DNA of 64,000 nt from Modicisalibacter luteus DSM 23508 (GCF_000378505.1 NZ_KB899999.1:62001-126000); one strand, 5' to 3'; shown: positions 34,630 through 43,986, counted from the first letter of the stretch. Translations and numbers: made by a program. Notes: generated from the letters alone by a model not told the origin.

Positions 34630-34651
34630 CGCCTCGCCTTTGTGCGAGGCG
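34630..34651 (+). terminator. Terminator of the peroxiredoxin gene
   Basis: CGCCTCGC-CTTTGT-GCGAGGCG stem followed by ATTTATTG. The following 34660-35050 stretch is strikingly AT-rich compared with its surroundings and holds no convincing gene. Confidence 0.8.
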
Positions 34652-34999
34652 ATTTATTGATCATTAGTAACCACGCTGACCTTATCTGGCCCTTTTATAG
34701 TGCGTCCTGTTTACCCTGCACGCCCCTTCTTGCGCTTATCGAGCATCCCCATAACCGATAAGCAGCGCGACCACGAACATGCTTCGTCGATGGTGCAATA
34801 AAGTTACTTAAATTAACTCTTCAAAACCTAACAAAACATCCAGAAATAAACCCGCCGCCAAATAGTACTTACGTGCAGAAAATAAAAATTGAAAAAGTTA
34901 ATCCTGTGCTGTTTGGAAACTTTCTCAAATAGCTTCTATTGTGAATCCCATAATAATGACTCGCAGACTTCCGTGTTGGCGAGGTAGGAGTGGATATCC

Positions 35000-35026
35000 T
35001 TACTGAAAACATACTGTTATCAGTAA
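35000..35026. promoter_or_regulatory. Inverted repeat just upstream of the catalase gene
   Basis: TTACTGA and TCAGTAA, perfect 7-bp arms 13 bases apart, lie 25 bases before the catalase ATG within AT-rich DNA. It could be an operator or a leader hairpin; no known regulator box is recognised. Confidence 0.4.
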
Positions 35027-35050
35027 AATTCAACCGTAAAGGATTACGTT

Positions 35051-35875
35051 ATGTTCCACCATTCCGCAAAACTGCAATATCGCGTCAAAGTCGACAAGCC
35101 GGATCCCCAGTTCGCCATGCTGCTGCAGCAAGCTATCGGCGGTGTTGAAGGTGAGATTCGTGTCGCCATGCAGTACTTCTTCCAGGCCATGGGGGCACGC
35201 GGAGATGATCGCATCCGCGACATGCTGCTCTCGACCGCAACCGAGGAGTTGTCGCACATCGAGATCTTGGCGCATGCCGTTGCGCTTAACCTGGAAGGTG
35301 CGCCTCTGTCAGTGCAGGAAGAGTCGGCCAAGGATCCGATCGTTAACGCCATCCTGGGCGGCGCCAACCCCCGCCACCTGCTGTCTTCTGGCCTGTCAGC
35401 CATGCCGGTCAACGCCAATGGTGTCCCGTTCGACATGAGCCATATCTATGCCACAGGCAACGTCGGTGCGGATATGCTCGCCAACGTGACGGCTGAAGCC
35501 AGCGGCCGTACCTTGGCGTCACGTCTCTACAACTGGACGGATGACAAGGGCATGAAGGATATGCTGTCCTTCCTCATCGCTCGCGATACCTATCACCAGG
35601 AGCAGTGGCTGGCCGTGATCGAGGAGATGGGTGGCATGAAGGCGGCACTGCCGGTCCCCAACTCCACACCGGAGGACCACGAGGCCATGGAACACTCCTA
35701 CTATTACCTCAACACGCTGATGGACAAGGAAGCTCCCGAAGGCCGTTGGTCCAGCGGACCGTCGCTGGATGGCCGTGGCGAGTATTCGGTCAAGCAGCAG
35801 CCCGAGCCGCTCGGCGAAGAGCCCAAGCTGGGCCGGGCGCGCAAGAAGTCCGGTGCTCAGAAGGAGCAGATGTAA
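35051..35875 (+). CDS. Manganese (non-haem) catalase
   Basis: Dinuclear manganese enzyme of the ferritin-like fold that disproportionates hydrogen peroxide, 274 residues. Metal ligands fall where expected: Glu35 (GGVEGEIRVAMQY), Glu66 and His69 (TEELSHIEILA), and the second Glu/His pair in NVTAEASGRTLASRLY and ARDTYHQEQW. The C-terminal 45 residues are Lys/Pro/Glu-rich and probably wrap around the hexamer. AAAGGA precedes the ATG. Monocistronic with its own terminator at 35901. Confidence 0.92.
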   Translation: MFHHSAKLQYRVKVDKPDPQFAMLLQQAIGGVEGEIRVAMQYFFQAMGARGDDRIRDMLLSTATEELSHIEILAHAVALNLEGAPLSVQEESAKDPIVNAILGGANPRHLLSSGLSAMPVNANGVPFDMSHIYATGNVGADMLANVTAEASGRTLASRLYNWTDDKGMKDMLSFLIARDTYHQEQWLAVIEEMGGMKAALPVPNSTPEDHEAMEHSYYYLNTLMDKEAPEGRWSSGPSLDGRGEYSVKQQPEPLGEEPKLGRARKKSGAQKEQM

Positions 35876-35900
35876 GTCTGCCGCGAGTCGCACTAACGAT

Positions 35901-35926
35901 AAGCCCCGGTTTCAAACCGGGGCTTT
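35901..35926 (+). terminator. Terminator of the manganese catalase gene
   Basis: AAGCCCCGGTTT-CA-AACCGGGGCTT followed by TTTCG, just past the catalase stop and facing the convergent exporter gene. Confidence 0.9.
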
Positions 35927-35953
35927 TTCGTGTCGTCACCGTGCTTCGGTTTA

Positions 35954-36835
35954 TCATGCTGAGGTAGTCGGTCGCGCCTTGATCGCCACCTGACGCTCAT
36001 GGATGGCGATGGCCACCCCGCTGGCGATAATCACGCCGCTACCGACATAGACCCACAGGTCGGGCATTTCGCCCCAGAACCACCAGCCCAGAATGACGGC
36101 CCAGATCATGGCCGTATAATCGAAAGGTGCCGCCAGCGAGGCTGGTGCATGGCGAAAGGCCAAGGTAATACAGGTCATCGCCCCTACCCCCAGAATGCCT
36201 GCTCCCACAAAGCCAAACCAGTGCACCGGTTGCGGAGACAGCCAGAAGAACGGCAGCAGGGCGGTACTGACCAACCACGGTACCAGCGTGACATAGAAGA
36301 CCATTGCCCAGAGATTTTCACGAGCCCCGTAACGCCGCGCCGTAATCATCAGCAACGCGTAGCACACGGCAGCGCCCACCACTATCAGCCCGCCGAGTTG
36401 AAAGCCCTCTGCCCCAGGCCTTACCACAACCAGCACCCCGGCGAAGCCGATCAGCGAGGCTATGAAAGGCAGACGTTCAACGCGCTCGTTGAGCATCGGC
36501 GCCGACAGCAGCGTCACGAACAACGGCGCGGCGAAAGCGATCGCCGTTGCCGTCGCCAGAGGCAACAGCGTCAACCCAATCACGAAACAGTACATGGTGC
36601 CGGTCGCGATCAAACCGCGCAGCAGGTGCACCTTGGGCCGGTGTGTCGCCAAGGTGCGCAGGCCGCCATTGAGGCTCGCGATCAACGCGATCAGCGGCAG
36701 TGAGACCAACGTACGAAAGAAGATGATCTGTACCGGCGCAAAGCTCTGCCCCAGCCATTTGGCCACGGCATCGCCCAGTGCCAGGCACAGGACACCGAGA
36801 CACATGTAGGCAATGCCGACCAATGACGATGACAT
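35954..36835 (-). CDS. EamA/DMT family transporter
   Basis: Inner-membrane carrier of 293 residues with ten predicted helices arranged as two EamA repeats (about 8-140 and 150-285). Landmarks are the first helix SSLVGIAYMCLGVLCLALGDAVAKWLGQSFAPVQIIFFRTL and the second repeat end PFDYTAMIWAVILGWWFWGEMPDLWVYVGSGVIIASGVAI. Such proteins usually export amino acids or metabolites, but substrate cannot be told. GGAGGA precedes the start. Stands between the catalase and lhgO on the opposite strand to catalase. Confidence 0.88.
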   Translation of the reverse strand: MSSSLVGIAYMCLGVLCLALGDAVAKWLGQSFAPVQIIFFRTLVSLPLIALIASLNGGLRTLATHRPKVHLLRGLIATGTMYCFVIGLTLLPLATATAIAFAAPLFVTLLSAPMLNERVERLPFIASLIGFAGVLVVVRPGAEGFQLGGLIVVGAAVCYALLMITARRYGARENLWAMVFYVTLVPWLVSTALLPFFWLSPQPVHWFGFVGAGILGVGAMTCITLAFRHAPASLAAPFDYTAMIWAVILGWWFWGEMPDLWVYVGSGVIIASGVAIAIHERQVAIKARPTTSA

Positions 36836-36942
36836 GGACTCCTCCGTGAGCGGGTGTGGCAGTGGCTAGGTTTCATAACAAAGCTGCCTGCGCCAGCATA
36901 ACCGATTTGCACCGCTCTGGTGCGTAAGTCGCCGTGCTCGGA

Positions 36943-38139
36943 TCAGTTCTCGACCTGTGCCTTTACCTGCTCGACGATATGCGCACCGATGGGAATCGCC
37001 GAGGTCGCCGCCGGTGACGGCGCATTGCACACGTTGACCGTGCGCCGGGTATTCACGAACAGGAAGTCGTCGACCAGTTTGCCGTCGTTGGACACCGCCT
37101 GGGCGCGTACCCCGGCCGGGTAGGGCTCGAGATCGTCCAGCGTCAGGCTCGGGCAGTACTTGCGCACCTCCTCCAGATAACCCTTCTTGTACAGCGAGTT
37201 CTTCAGCTCGATCAGCCCGGGGCGCAAGTTGGCCTTGAGCACCTTGCGAATGCCCGAGTGACGGAGCATAGCCAGACTGTCAGAGAAGGAAATGTCGGTC
37301 TTCTGGTAACCCTCGCGCTTCCAGGCCAGCACCGCGTTGGGGCCGACCGTGACGCTGCCATCGATCATGCGTGTCAGGTGCACGCCGAGAAACGGCATCG
37401 ACGGGTCGGGAATCGGATAGATCAGGTGGTTGACGATGCGGTTATGCTCGGGTGGTAGCCGGTAGTACTCGCCACGGAACGGGCAGATGGTAAAGTCGGG
37501 CTCGATACCCAGCATGCGCACCACGCGATCGGCCATCAGCCCCGAACAGGACACCAGATGACGGGTAGTGAACTCGCCCCGGCCGGTCGATACCACGACT
37601 TCGCCGCTGCGTTCCTCCAGCCCGGTTACCGAGGTGGCATAGCGGATCTCGCCGCCGGCGGCCTCGAACTCGCGGCCCATGGCGGCAGCGACCTCAGCGT
37701 AGCTGACGATGCCGCTGGATGGCACGAAGATACCGCCCACGCCGACGATATTGGGCTCGCGCTCGTGCAATTCGTTGCGGCTAAGCCAGAAGCGCTCCAG
37801 GCCGTTGGCCTCAGTGCGCTCCCATAACGCCTGCATGCGCTGCAGTTCGAGATCGTTGGTGGCTACCAGCAGTTTTCCACATTCATCGTAGGCAATGCCG
37901 TGCTCGTCGCAGAACGCCTTGGTGGCGCGATTGCCTTCCAGGCAGAAGCGCGCCTTGAGGCTGCCCGGCGTATAGTAGACCCCGGCGTGTATTACACCGC
38001 TGTTGTGGCCAGTCTGGTGACGGGCCGGGCCGTCTTCCTTCTCGACCAGCAGCATCTTTTTGTCTGGATAGGCCCGGATGAGCTGCATGGCGGTAGACAT
38101 GCCGAGGATGCCGCCACCGATAATGATGAAGTCGTACAC
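36943..38139 (-). CDS. lhgO: L-2-hydroxyglutarate dehydrogenase/oxidase
   Basis: FAD enzyme oxidising L-2-hydroxyglutarate to 2-oxoglutarate and passing electrons to the quinone pool; 398 residues. N-terminal FAD motif YDFIIIGGGILGMSTAMQLI, the signature HQTGHNSGVIHAGVYYTPGSLKARFC, FRGEYYRL and the C-terminal GPNAVLAW, PYPAGVRAQAV and NAPSPAATSAIPIGAHIV are all as in E. coli LhgO. CsiD and GabDT, its partners in E. coli glutarate catabolism, are not next to it, so here it may serve metabolite repair. Divergent from the molybdoenzyme gene. Confidence 0.93.
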   Translation of the reverse strand: MYDFIIIGGGILGMSTAMQLIRAYPDKKMLLVEKEDGPARHQTGHNSGVIHAGVYYTPGSLKARFCLEGNRATKAFCDEHGIAYDECGKLLVATNDLELQRMQALWERTEANGLERFWLSRNELHEREPNIVGVGGIFVPSSGIVSYAEVAAAMGREFEAAGGEIRYATSVTGLEERSGEVVVSTGRGEFTTRHLVSCSGLMADRVVRMLGIEPDFTICPFRGEYYRLPPEHNRIVNHLIYPIPDPSMPFLGVHLTRMIDGSVTVGPNAVLAWKREGYQKTDISFSDSLAMLRHSGIRKVLKANLRPGLIELKNSLYKKGYLEEVRKYCPSLTLDDLEPYPAGVRAQAVSNDGKLVDDFLFVNTRRTVNVCNAPSPAATSAIPIGAHIVEQVKAQVEN

Positions 38140-38306
38140 GTGCGCGCCTCGATGGATTATTGTGTCAAAATTGCGCCGGCCATACCTGGGCGCGACGCCT
38201 CTCGGTCCCCCAGCTTACCCTAATGCAAGACATTCGGCTTTTTGGCCATTTGTCGATAATGGGTATTGTGGCGCCTCAATCGTTTTTCACCGTCCTGGAG
38301 TTCGCC

Positions 38307-40700
38307 ATGTCTTTGCGGGATTCCGCTGCCAATGCGACCGATGCTTCTGGCGTCGATGTGCCTATCGCCGATCCCGATCGTACCCGTGCTCCAAGCGTGG
38401 CCTCCTATCCCGGCCCGGCCGGAGGCTGGGGGGCGCTGAATAGCGTCAGACGGCACGTCGCGCACAACCGCGCACCGCTCAAGGGCATGCGCTCGCTGCT
38501 CGCCACTAACCAGCCGCACGGTTTCGACTGCCCGGGCTGCGCGTGGGGCGACGCCAATGCCGAGTCATCATTCGCGTTCTGCGAGAACGGCGCCAAGGCG
38601 GTAGCCTGGGAGACCACCGCCAAGCGGGTGACACGCGATTTCTTCGCCCGTCACACCGTCAGCGAGCTACTTGCCTGGGATGATTACCGCCTTGAAGATC
38701 AGGGCCGGCTCACTGAACCGATGCGCTACGATGCCGCTCAGGACCGCTATGTGCCGATCGGCTGGGACGAAGCATACACGATGATCGGCGAACGTCTGGC
38801 GGCGCTGGATGATCCCAACCGCGCCCTGTTCTACACCTCCGGGCGGGCCAGCAACGAGGCGGCATACCTCTACCAGCTGTTTGTACGCCTCTACGGCACC
38901 AACAATTTCCCGGACTGTTCGAACATGTGCCATGAGGCCAGCGGCGTAGGCATGCAGGCCAGCCTGGGGGTCGGCAAGGGCACGGTGCGCCTGGAGGACT
39001 TCGAGCAGGCCGATGCGATCTTCGTGTTCGGCCAGAATCCCGGCACCAATCACCCACGCATGCTTGGCGACCTGGCCCGGGCCGCCAAGCGTGGCGCAGC
39101 GATCGTCACCTTCAATCCGCTGAAGGAGCGTGGCCTGGAGCGCTTCGCCGATCCTCAGGACAAGCGCGAGATGCTCACCGGCGGAAGCCAGACGATCTCC
39201 TCGCGTTACTTCCAGCCCAAGATGGGCGGCGACATGGCGGCGGTACGCGGCATCGCCAAGGCGCTGTTTGCCATGGAAGCCTCGGGCCGCTTCACTCCAG
39301 ACCGGGAGTTCATCGAGTCCTATACCCAAGGCCTCGATGCCTGGCGTGCCAACGTCGAAGCCACATCCTGGGCGGCCCTAGAGGCTCAGTCGGGCCTGTC
39401 ACGCGTCGAGATGGAAGCCGCCGCTGAGATATACGCCGGCGCCGAGCGCATCATCGCTACCTGGGCGATGGGCATCACCCAGCATCTGCACGCCGTGGAC
39501 AGTGTGCGCGAGATCGTCAACCTGCTGCTGCTCGGCGGCCACATGGGCCGGCCCGGCGCCGGAGCCTGTCCGGTGCGAGGCCACTCCAACGTGCAGGGCG
39601 ATCGCACCATGGGCATCGACGAAAAGGCCCCGGCCTGGTTGATCGACGCGCTGGAAGCGCGCTACGGCGTGCCCATGCCGCGCCGGCCCGGCCATAACAC
39701 GGTGAATGCCCTGCATGCCCTGGAGGCCGACCAGGCCGAAGTATTCATCGCCCTGGGCGGCAACTTCACCCGCGCCACGCCGGACAGCATGCGCACCGAG
39801 TCGGCCATGCGCCGTGCCCGTCTCAACGTGCAGATCAGCACCAAGCTCAACCGCAGTCACCTGGTGGTCGGCGAAGAAGCGTTGATCCTGCCCTGCCTGG
39901 GCCGAAGCGAGATCGACCGACAGGGGCCGCAGAAGCTACCTCAAGTGATCAGCGTCGAGGATTCGATGTCGATGGTGCATGGCAGTGCGGGTCGCGTGGA
40001 GCCGGCCTCCAAGCACCTGCGCTCCGAACCGGCAATCGTCGCGGAGATCGCCGAGGCTACCCTGGCCCGGGTGCTGCCCAATCGTGGTATCGACCCCAAG
40101 GTGGTCGACTGGCAGGCATTAGTCGCCGACTACGATCGCATCCGCGACGAGATCGAGGCGGTGATTCCCGGCTTCGCCAACTTCAATGCGCGCCTGCATC
40201 GCCCACGCGGCTTCTGGTTGACCAATGCCGCCAGCGAGCGGCGCTTCGTCACGCCGACCGGCAAGGCCGAGTTCTCCGCCGCGCCGCTACCCGAGGCGGT
40301 ACTCCACCAGCAACTGGACGTGCGTCGCAACGATGGCTGGCTGACCCTGCAAAGCCTGCGCAGCCACGACCAGTACAACACGACCATCTATGGTTACAAC
40401 GACCGTTACCGCGGCGTGAAGGGCCAGCGTCGGGTGCTGTTCGTCAACCCACTGGACCTCGCACGCCTGGGCTTCGCCGACGGCGACTGGGTCGATCTTG
40501 TCGGTCTGGATTACCAGGGTGAGCCGCGACGCGCCCCGGCCTTTCGCCTGGTCGCCTACGACACTCCGCAGGGCTGCTGTGCCGCCTACTATCCGGAGAC
40601 CAACGCCCTGGTACCGCTGGAAAGCGCCGGAGCCAACACCGGCACCCCGGCAAGCAAGGCCGTCGCCGTGCGCCTTCAGCGATCCGCTCGAATCGTCTAG
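38307..40700 (+). CDS. YdeP/FdhF-family molybdopterin oxidoreductase
   Basis: A 797-residue protein of the FdhF/YdeP formate-dehydrogenase-alpha-like family. N-terminal motif PHGFDCPGCAWGDANAESSFAFCENGAKAVAWE suggests an iron-sulfur site; the molybdopterin-binding region runs through SGRASNEAAYLYQLFVRLYGTNNFPDCSNMCHEASG, FGQNPGTNHPRML, GGHMGRPGAGACPVRGHSNVQGDRTMG and the C-terminal HDQYNTTIYGYNDRYRGVKG. In E. coli YdeP affects acid resistance, but its reaction is unknown. The start at 38307 is supported by TGGAG; an upstream in-frame extension is less likely. Monocistronic. Confidence 0.9.
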   Translation: MSLRDSAANATDASGVDVPIADPDRTRAPSVASYPGPAGGWGALNSVRRHVAHNRAPLKGMRSLLATNQPHGFDCPGCAWGDANAESSFAFCENGAKAVAWETTAKRVTRDFFARHTVSELLAWDDYRLEDQGRLTEPMRYDAAQDRYVPIGWDEAYTMIGERLAALDDPNRALFYTSGRASNEAAYLYQLFVRLYGTNNFPDCSNMCHEASGVGMQASLGVGKGTVRLEDFEQADAIFVFGQNPGTNHPRMLGDLARAAKRGAAIVTFNPLKERGLERFADPQDKREMLTGGSQTISSRYFQPKMGGDMAAVRGIAKALFAMEASGRFTPDREFIESYTQGLDAWRANVEATSWAALEAQSGLSRVEMEAAAEIYAGAERIIATWAMGITQHLHAVDSVREIVNLLLLGGHMGRPGAGACPVRGHSNVQGDRTMGIDEKAPAWLIDALEARYGVPMPRRPGHNTVNALHALEADQAEVFIALGGNFTRATPDSMRTESAMRRARLNVQISTKLNRSHLVVGEEALILPCLGRSEIDRQGPQKLPQVISVEDSMSMVHGSAGRVEPASKHLRSEPAIVAEIAEATLARVLPNRGIDPKVVDWQALVADYDRIRDEIEAVIPGFANFNARLHRPRGFWLTNAASERRFVTPTGKAEFSAAPLPEAVLHQQLDVRRNDGWLTLQSLRSHDQYNTTIYGYNDRYRGVKGQRRVLFVNPLDLARLGFADGDWVDLVGLDYQGEPRRAPAFRLVAYDTPQGCCAAYYPETNALVPLESAGANTGTPASKAVAVRLQRSARIV

Positions 40701-40737
40701 CCCCAAGTCGCGCGCCTGCAGGGCGCGCCTTGATCGC

Positions 40738-41205
40738 TTACGCGGGCTTGGCCACCATCAGGTAGAAGATCACGATAAACGCTGCAAACGCCGGCCAGCC
40801 CAGCACGAACCAGATACGCATGTAGCGCTCCACCAGCGGCGGTATCGGCTTGCCTTCACGCAGCGCCTCGGCGCACAGATCACGCACCTGGATCTGCAGC
40901 CAGACGACCGGTAGCCAACAGGCCCCCGCAAGGACATACAACCCCAGGCTCCACATCAGCCACGTCTGAGTCAGCGGCCAGCCAACCATGTGTGCCATGG
41001 CCAGACCGCTGAGAGGCTGAATGACGGCCGTGGTGGCAATGAACAGCCAGTCGGCAGTCACCAGATAGCGAAAGGTCGCAGCCATTACTTCGAGGTTGCC
41101 CCCTCGCCACGCGCGCAGGGAATAGTAGGCCGAGCCCAGTCCGGTCCCGAACAGCAAGGTCGAGGAAAGAATGTGCAGGGTCTTCAGCAGGACATAGATA
41201 CTCAT
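40738..41205 (-). CDS. DUF2269 family integral membrane protein
   Basis: A 155-residue protein with four predicted helices (MSIYVLLKTLHILSSTLLFGTGLGSAYYSL; TADWLFIATTAVIQPLSGLAMA; LGLYVLAGACWLPVVWLQIQ; WFVLGWPAFAAFIVIFYLMV). Such proteins resemble the small CopD-like membrane family with conserved His (LKTLHILS). Its ATG overlaps the end of the SDR-DoxX gene (ATGA), so the two form a coupled pair. Function unknown. Confidence 0.82.
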   Translation of the reverse strand: MSIYVLLKTLHILSSTLLFGTGLGSAYYSLRAWRGGNLEVMAATFRYLVTADWLFIATTAVIQPLSGLAMAHMVGWPLTQTWLMWSLGLYVLAGACWLPVVWLQIQVRDLCAEALREGKPIPPLVERYMRIWFVLGWPAFAAFIVIFYLMVAKPA

Positions 41206-42476
41206 TTGGGCGGCGCCTCCTTGCGCCCAGGTTCGGTCCACAGCAACCACAAGGTGGCGACGATCAAAACGGCGTTCTTGCCCACGGCGGCAAACGGATC
41301 GGACCAGTACAGCGGCACCAGCATGGTAATGATGACCATGTAGGCGAGCATCAGCCCGATCTGCGCTCGCAGTGCAAGGCGACGCCAGCGTCGCCACAAC
41401 AGGCCGAGCCCCAGAACGGCATCAAGGATCGCCCCGCCCACCACTGCGGCGGCTGCCAACCAGCCCTCGGCACCCGCTTGCGCCATGATACGCAGCCCCC
41501 AGTCATAACCGGGCCCGAGACACACCAGCGCAGTCCCCAGCCAGATAGCGACGAGCACGGCCAGCATCACGGGGCGCAACGTCGCCGTGACGCTCTCGCC
41601 CCGTGTCGGCCAGTCATGCAAGCGCGCCTGCAAGGGGGCCGCGCGAAAACCGCTGGCTTCGGCCAAGGGCTCCGGCGAGGCGAGGTTGTCATGCCCCGCC
41701 AGACGTAAGGTTTGGGTGTTCAGAGCGCGCCAGTCCAGGCGATCGCCCAGCCTCGCCCCGGTGGCGGCCAGGCGTCGAGGTACCTGTACGTAACGCGCCG
41801 GTGTCCAGCCCTGTACCGCGCGCAACGTATCGATGATCTGCGGGAGTGTCATTGGCTGGGGGCCAACCAGCGGAAGCACAGTCGGGCGAGACGGCCATTG
41901 GCGCAGCAGGGCCAGCACGGCGGCCACCAGATCGTCGATATGCAGTGGCTGCACCCGAGCCCGGGTATCGAGCAGCGGAATCAAGGGCAAGGGGGAAAGC
42001 TGGGTCAGCCAGCCGCTACTGCCCCCGCCACGGCCAATCACCATCGACGGACGAAGCACTACACAGGACGCGTTCAGACCGAGCAGATAATCATCGGCCG
42101 CCGCCTTGCTGGCCAGGAACGGCACCTCAGAATGCTCACCCGCTCCCAGCGCCGAGAACTGCAGTATCTGTGCGTCATGGCTGGCGGCCAGATCGAACAG
42201 AGCCCTACTACCGCGGTCCTGTACCGCCCCGAGTTCCCCCGCATCGCTGGTCAGCAGACCGGCGGCATTGATGACCAATGCGGTGCCTGCCGGCCAGTCG
42301 AAGGCGTGTCCATCGCGCCCCAGCCGCCCCAGATCCAGTGACTGCCAAGTCACGCCGGGCAGCTCGGGGCCTTGCCCTCTGCGCGAGGTAGCCACGATCC
42401 GGTGTCCCTCGGCCAGCAGCGCCGTCATCAGATGCCGGCCGATGAAGCCGTTGCCGCCGACAAGCAGGATACGCAT
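41202..42476 (-). CDS. NAD(P)-dependent epimerase/SDR fused to a DoxX-like membrane domain
   Basis: A 424-residue fusion. Residues 1-280 form an extended SDR (NmrA/epimerase type) with the Gly-rich motif LLVGGNGFIGRHLMTALLAEGHRIVATSRRG and VLRPSMVIGRGGG; the classical YxxxK is not obvious (SALGAGEHSEVPFLASKAAAD has the Lys but no Tyr four residues before it). Residues about 300-420 hold four membrane helices of a DoxX-like domain. Start RBS is weak. Overlaps the DUF2269 gene. It could modify a membrane-bound quinone or lipid (inference only). Confidence 0.8.
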   Translation of the reverse strand: MRILLVGGNGFIGRHLMTALLAEGHRIVATSRRGQGPELPGVTWQSLDLGRLGRDGHAFDWPAGTALVINAAGLLTSDAGELGAVQDRGSRALFDLAASHDAQILQFSALGAGEHSEVPFLASKAAADDYLLGLNASCVVLRPSMVIGRGGGSSGWLTQLSPLPLIPLLDTRARVQPLHIDDLVAAVLALLRQWPSRPTVLPLVGPQPMTLPQIIDTLRAVQGWTPARYVQVPRRLAATGARLGDRLDWRALNTQTLRLAGHDNLASPEPLAEASGFRAAPLQARLHDWPTRGESVTATLRPVMLAVLVAIWLGTALVCLGPGYDWGLRIMAQAGAEGWLAAAAVVGGAILDAVLGLGLLWRRWRRLALRAQIGLMLAYMVIITMLVPLYWSDPFAAVGKNAVLIVATLWLLWTEPGRKEAPPK

Positions 42477-42491
42477 TAACGAAATGTGCCG

Positions 42492-43418
42492 TCAGCGACT
42501 GACGCGAACCACGATCTTGCCGCGCACGTGGCCGCTCTGGTTCCGCTGGAAAGCATCGGCTGCCCGCTCCAGCGGGAAGGATTCGGCCACATTGACAGTC
42601 ACCCGCCCCTGGTCGACTGCATCAGCGAGCGCCTGCAAGTCAGCAGCATCGGGATACACCCAGGCCCACAGACCACCTGCGTCGGTCACGGCCGGGTCGA
42701 CGATGGAGCCATGACGCCCGCCCTCTCGCAGCACGGCCCGGGTCACATCGAGTACGCCACCGACGAAATCCACCACCAGATCGACTCCGTCGGGAGCCAG
42801 TTCGCGGACACGCTCGGTCAGGCCATCACCGTAGGTCACCGGCTCGGCGCCCAGGCTGCGCAGGTAGTCGTGGTTGCTCTCTGAGGCCGTACCAATGACC
42901 CGTGCCCCCTGGCTGCGGGCGATCTGCACCGCAAAGCTACCCACACCGCCCGCGGCGGCATGTACCAGCACGGTGTCGTCCGGCGACGCCTCAAGGCGTG
43001 TCAGCAGCTGGTAGGCAGTGAGTCCGGCTAACGGCAGCCCCGCGGCCTGGTCCCAATCGAGCGTGGTCGGCTTGCGCGCCACGGCGCGGGCCGGTACGGA
43101 CGTGAACTCGGCGAACGTGCCGCCTTGCACGAAATCCTTGCGTGCATAGGCGATGACTTCGTCACCTGGCTGAAACTGTGGCGTATCAAAGCCCACCGAC
43201 TCGACGACACCAGCCACGTCCCAGCCGGGAATCACGGGAAAGAAGGTCGGCATGACCCCGTCGAGGTGCCCGCCCATAATCTTCCAGTCGACCGGATTGA
43301 CCGCCACGCTGCGCACGCGAATGCACACTTCGCCCGGCGGTACCTTGGGCATGGGCTGCTCGGTCAGCTCGAGAATGTCACCGGGCTCACCGTAGCGGTT
43401 ATAGGTGATTGCCTTCAT
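42492..43418 (-). CDS. NADP-dependent quinone reductase-like MDR protein
   Basis: A 308-residue zinc-free medium-chain dehydrogenase/reductase. The N-terminal GroES-like domain (MKAITYNRYGEPGDILELTEQPMPKVPPGEVCIRV, PVDWKIMGG, PGWDVAGVVES) is followed by a Rossmann domain with VLVHAAAGGVGSFAVQIARSQGARVIGTAS, the NADPH pocket motif AAxGGVG. No structural zinc cysteines. Probably reduces quinones or enones as a detoxifying enzyme; exact substrate unknown. GGAGA lies upstream of the ATG. It precedes the SDR-DoxX/DUF2269 pair (15-base gap), so the three may be one operon. Confidence 0.87.
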   Translation of the reverse strand: MKAITYNRYGEPGDILELTEQPMPKVPPGEVCIRVRSVAVNPVDWKIMGGHLDGVMPTFFPVIPGWDVAGVVESVGFDTPQFQPGDEVIAYARKDFVQGGTFAEFTSVPARAVARKPTTLDWDQAAGLPLAGLTAYQLLTRLEASPDDTVLVHAAAGGVGSFAVQIARSQGARVIGTASESNHDYLRSLGAEPVTYGDGLTERVRELAPDGVDLVVDFVGGVLDVTRAVLREGGRHGSIVDPAVTDAGGLWAWVYPDAADLQALADAVDQGRVTVNVAESFPLERAADAFQRNQSGHVRGKIVVRVSR

Positions 43419-43554
43419 GACGTCTCCTTCATGGACACGGCGCTACCGGGCGGAATGCCCGGTGCGTGACACCAGTGTAGTTGGCTAACGAGACATGGCC
43501 CGGCGCTTCCCATGCCGAAGCCTTGGGTAGGCCGAGGCCCCGTATCAGGGAGGC

Positions 43555-43746
43555 TTAGGCGAGAGCCGTTGTCTGGGACGGCCGGCGTTGAAGGCGATTG
43601 CGCAGCAGGACTTCATCGCTGGCTTCAAGAAAGGAGGCATACGCACCCGCCGCTTTACCGGTGCGCTGATTGTAGACTTCGTAATACTGGCCTTCAGGTG
43701 CCCCCGGATGGCGAACCGCCCGGACGCGATAGATAGACTTGGGCAT
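43555..43746 (-). CDS. Small protein of unknown function (63 aa)
   Basis: Basic 63-residue soluble protein, MPKSIYRVRAVRHPGAPEGQ, YYEVYNQRTGKAAGAYASF, LEASDEVLLRNRLQRR and so on. It looks like a compact beta-beta-alpha unit (YRVRAVR, YYEVYNQRTG, then helix) without cysteines or membrane segment. ACGGGAG seven bases upstream supports translation. No family recognised. It precedes no other gene on its strand except the small frame layout at 43804, from which it is separated by about 60 bases. Confidence 0.62.
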   Translation of the reverse strand: MPKSIYRVRAVRHPGAPEGQYYEVYNQRTGKAAGAYASFLEASDEVLLRNRLQRRPSQTTALA

Positions 43747-43803
43747 ACATGAACTCCCGTGGCGTCTTGACTCAAGTATCGGCGCCGTGCCGCGATCCTT
43801 GAA

Positions 43804-43986
43804 TCAGCCCTCTTCCGTGTTGAGTTTTTCGGCTTCCGCTTCGGCCTCTTCGGGAAAACTGTGCCGTGTCACTATCCACTCATCCTTGGGATCGTCATCG
43901 TAACGGCTATCCACTACCAGCCACTCGGGCAATGGCGAGTCAGCATCATGGTTCGCTTCGGAGTGGCGTACGACATAGAGAGGCAT
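43804..43986 (-). CDS. Small acidic protein of unknown function (60 aa)
   Basis: 60 residues: MPLYVVRHSEANHDADSPLP, then EWLVVDSRYDDDPKDEWIVT and a Glu-rich helix. CAAGGAT upstream gives a fair RBS. Likely cytosolic; upstream of and co-directional with 43555, perhaps co-transcribed. No family recognised. Confidence 0.6.
   Translation of the reverse strand: MPLYVVRHSEANHDADSPLPEWLVVDSRYDDDPKDEWIVTRHSFPEEAEAEAEKLNTEEG

Noticed and set aside
40711-40728. GCGCGCC/GGGCGCGC hairpin between convergent genes as a terminator
   Set aside because: The stem is good but no T run follows on either strand.
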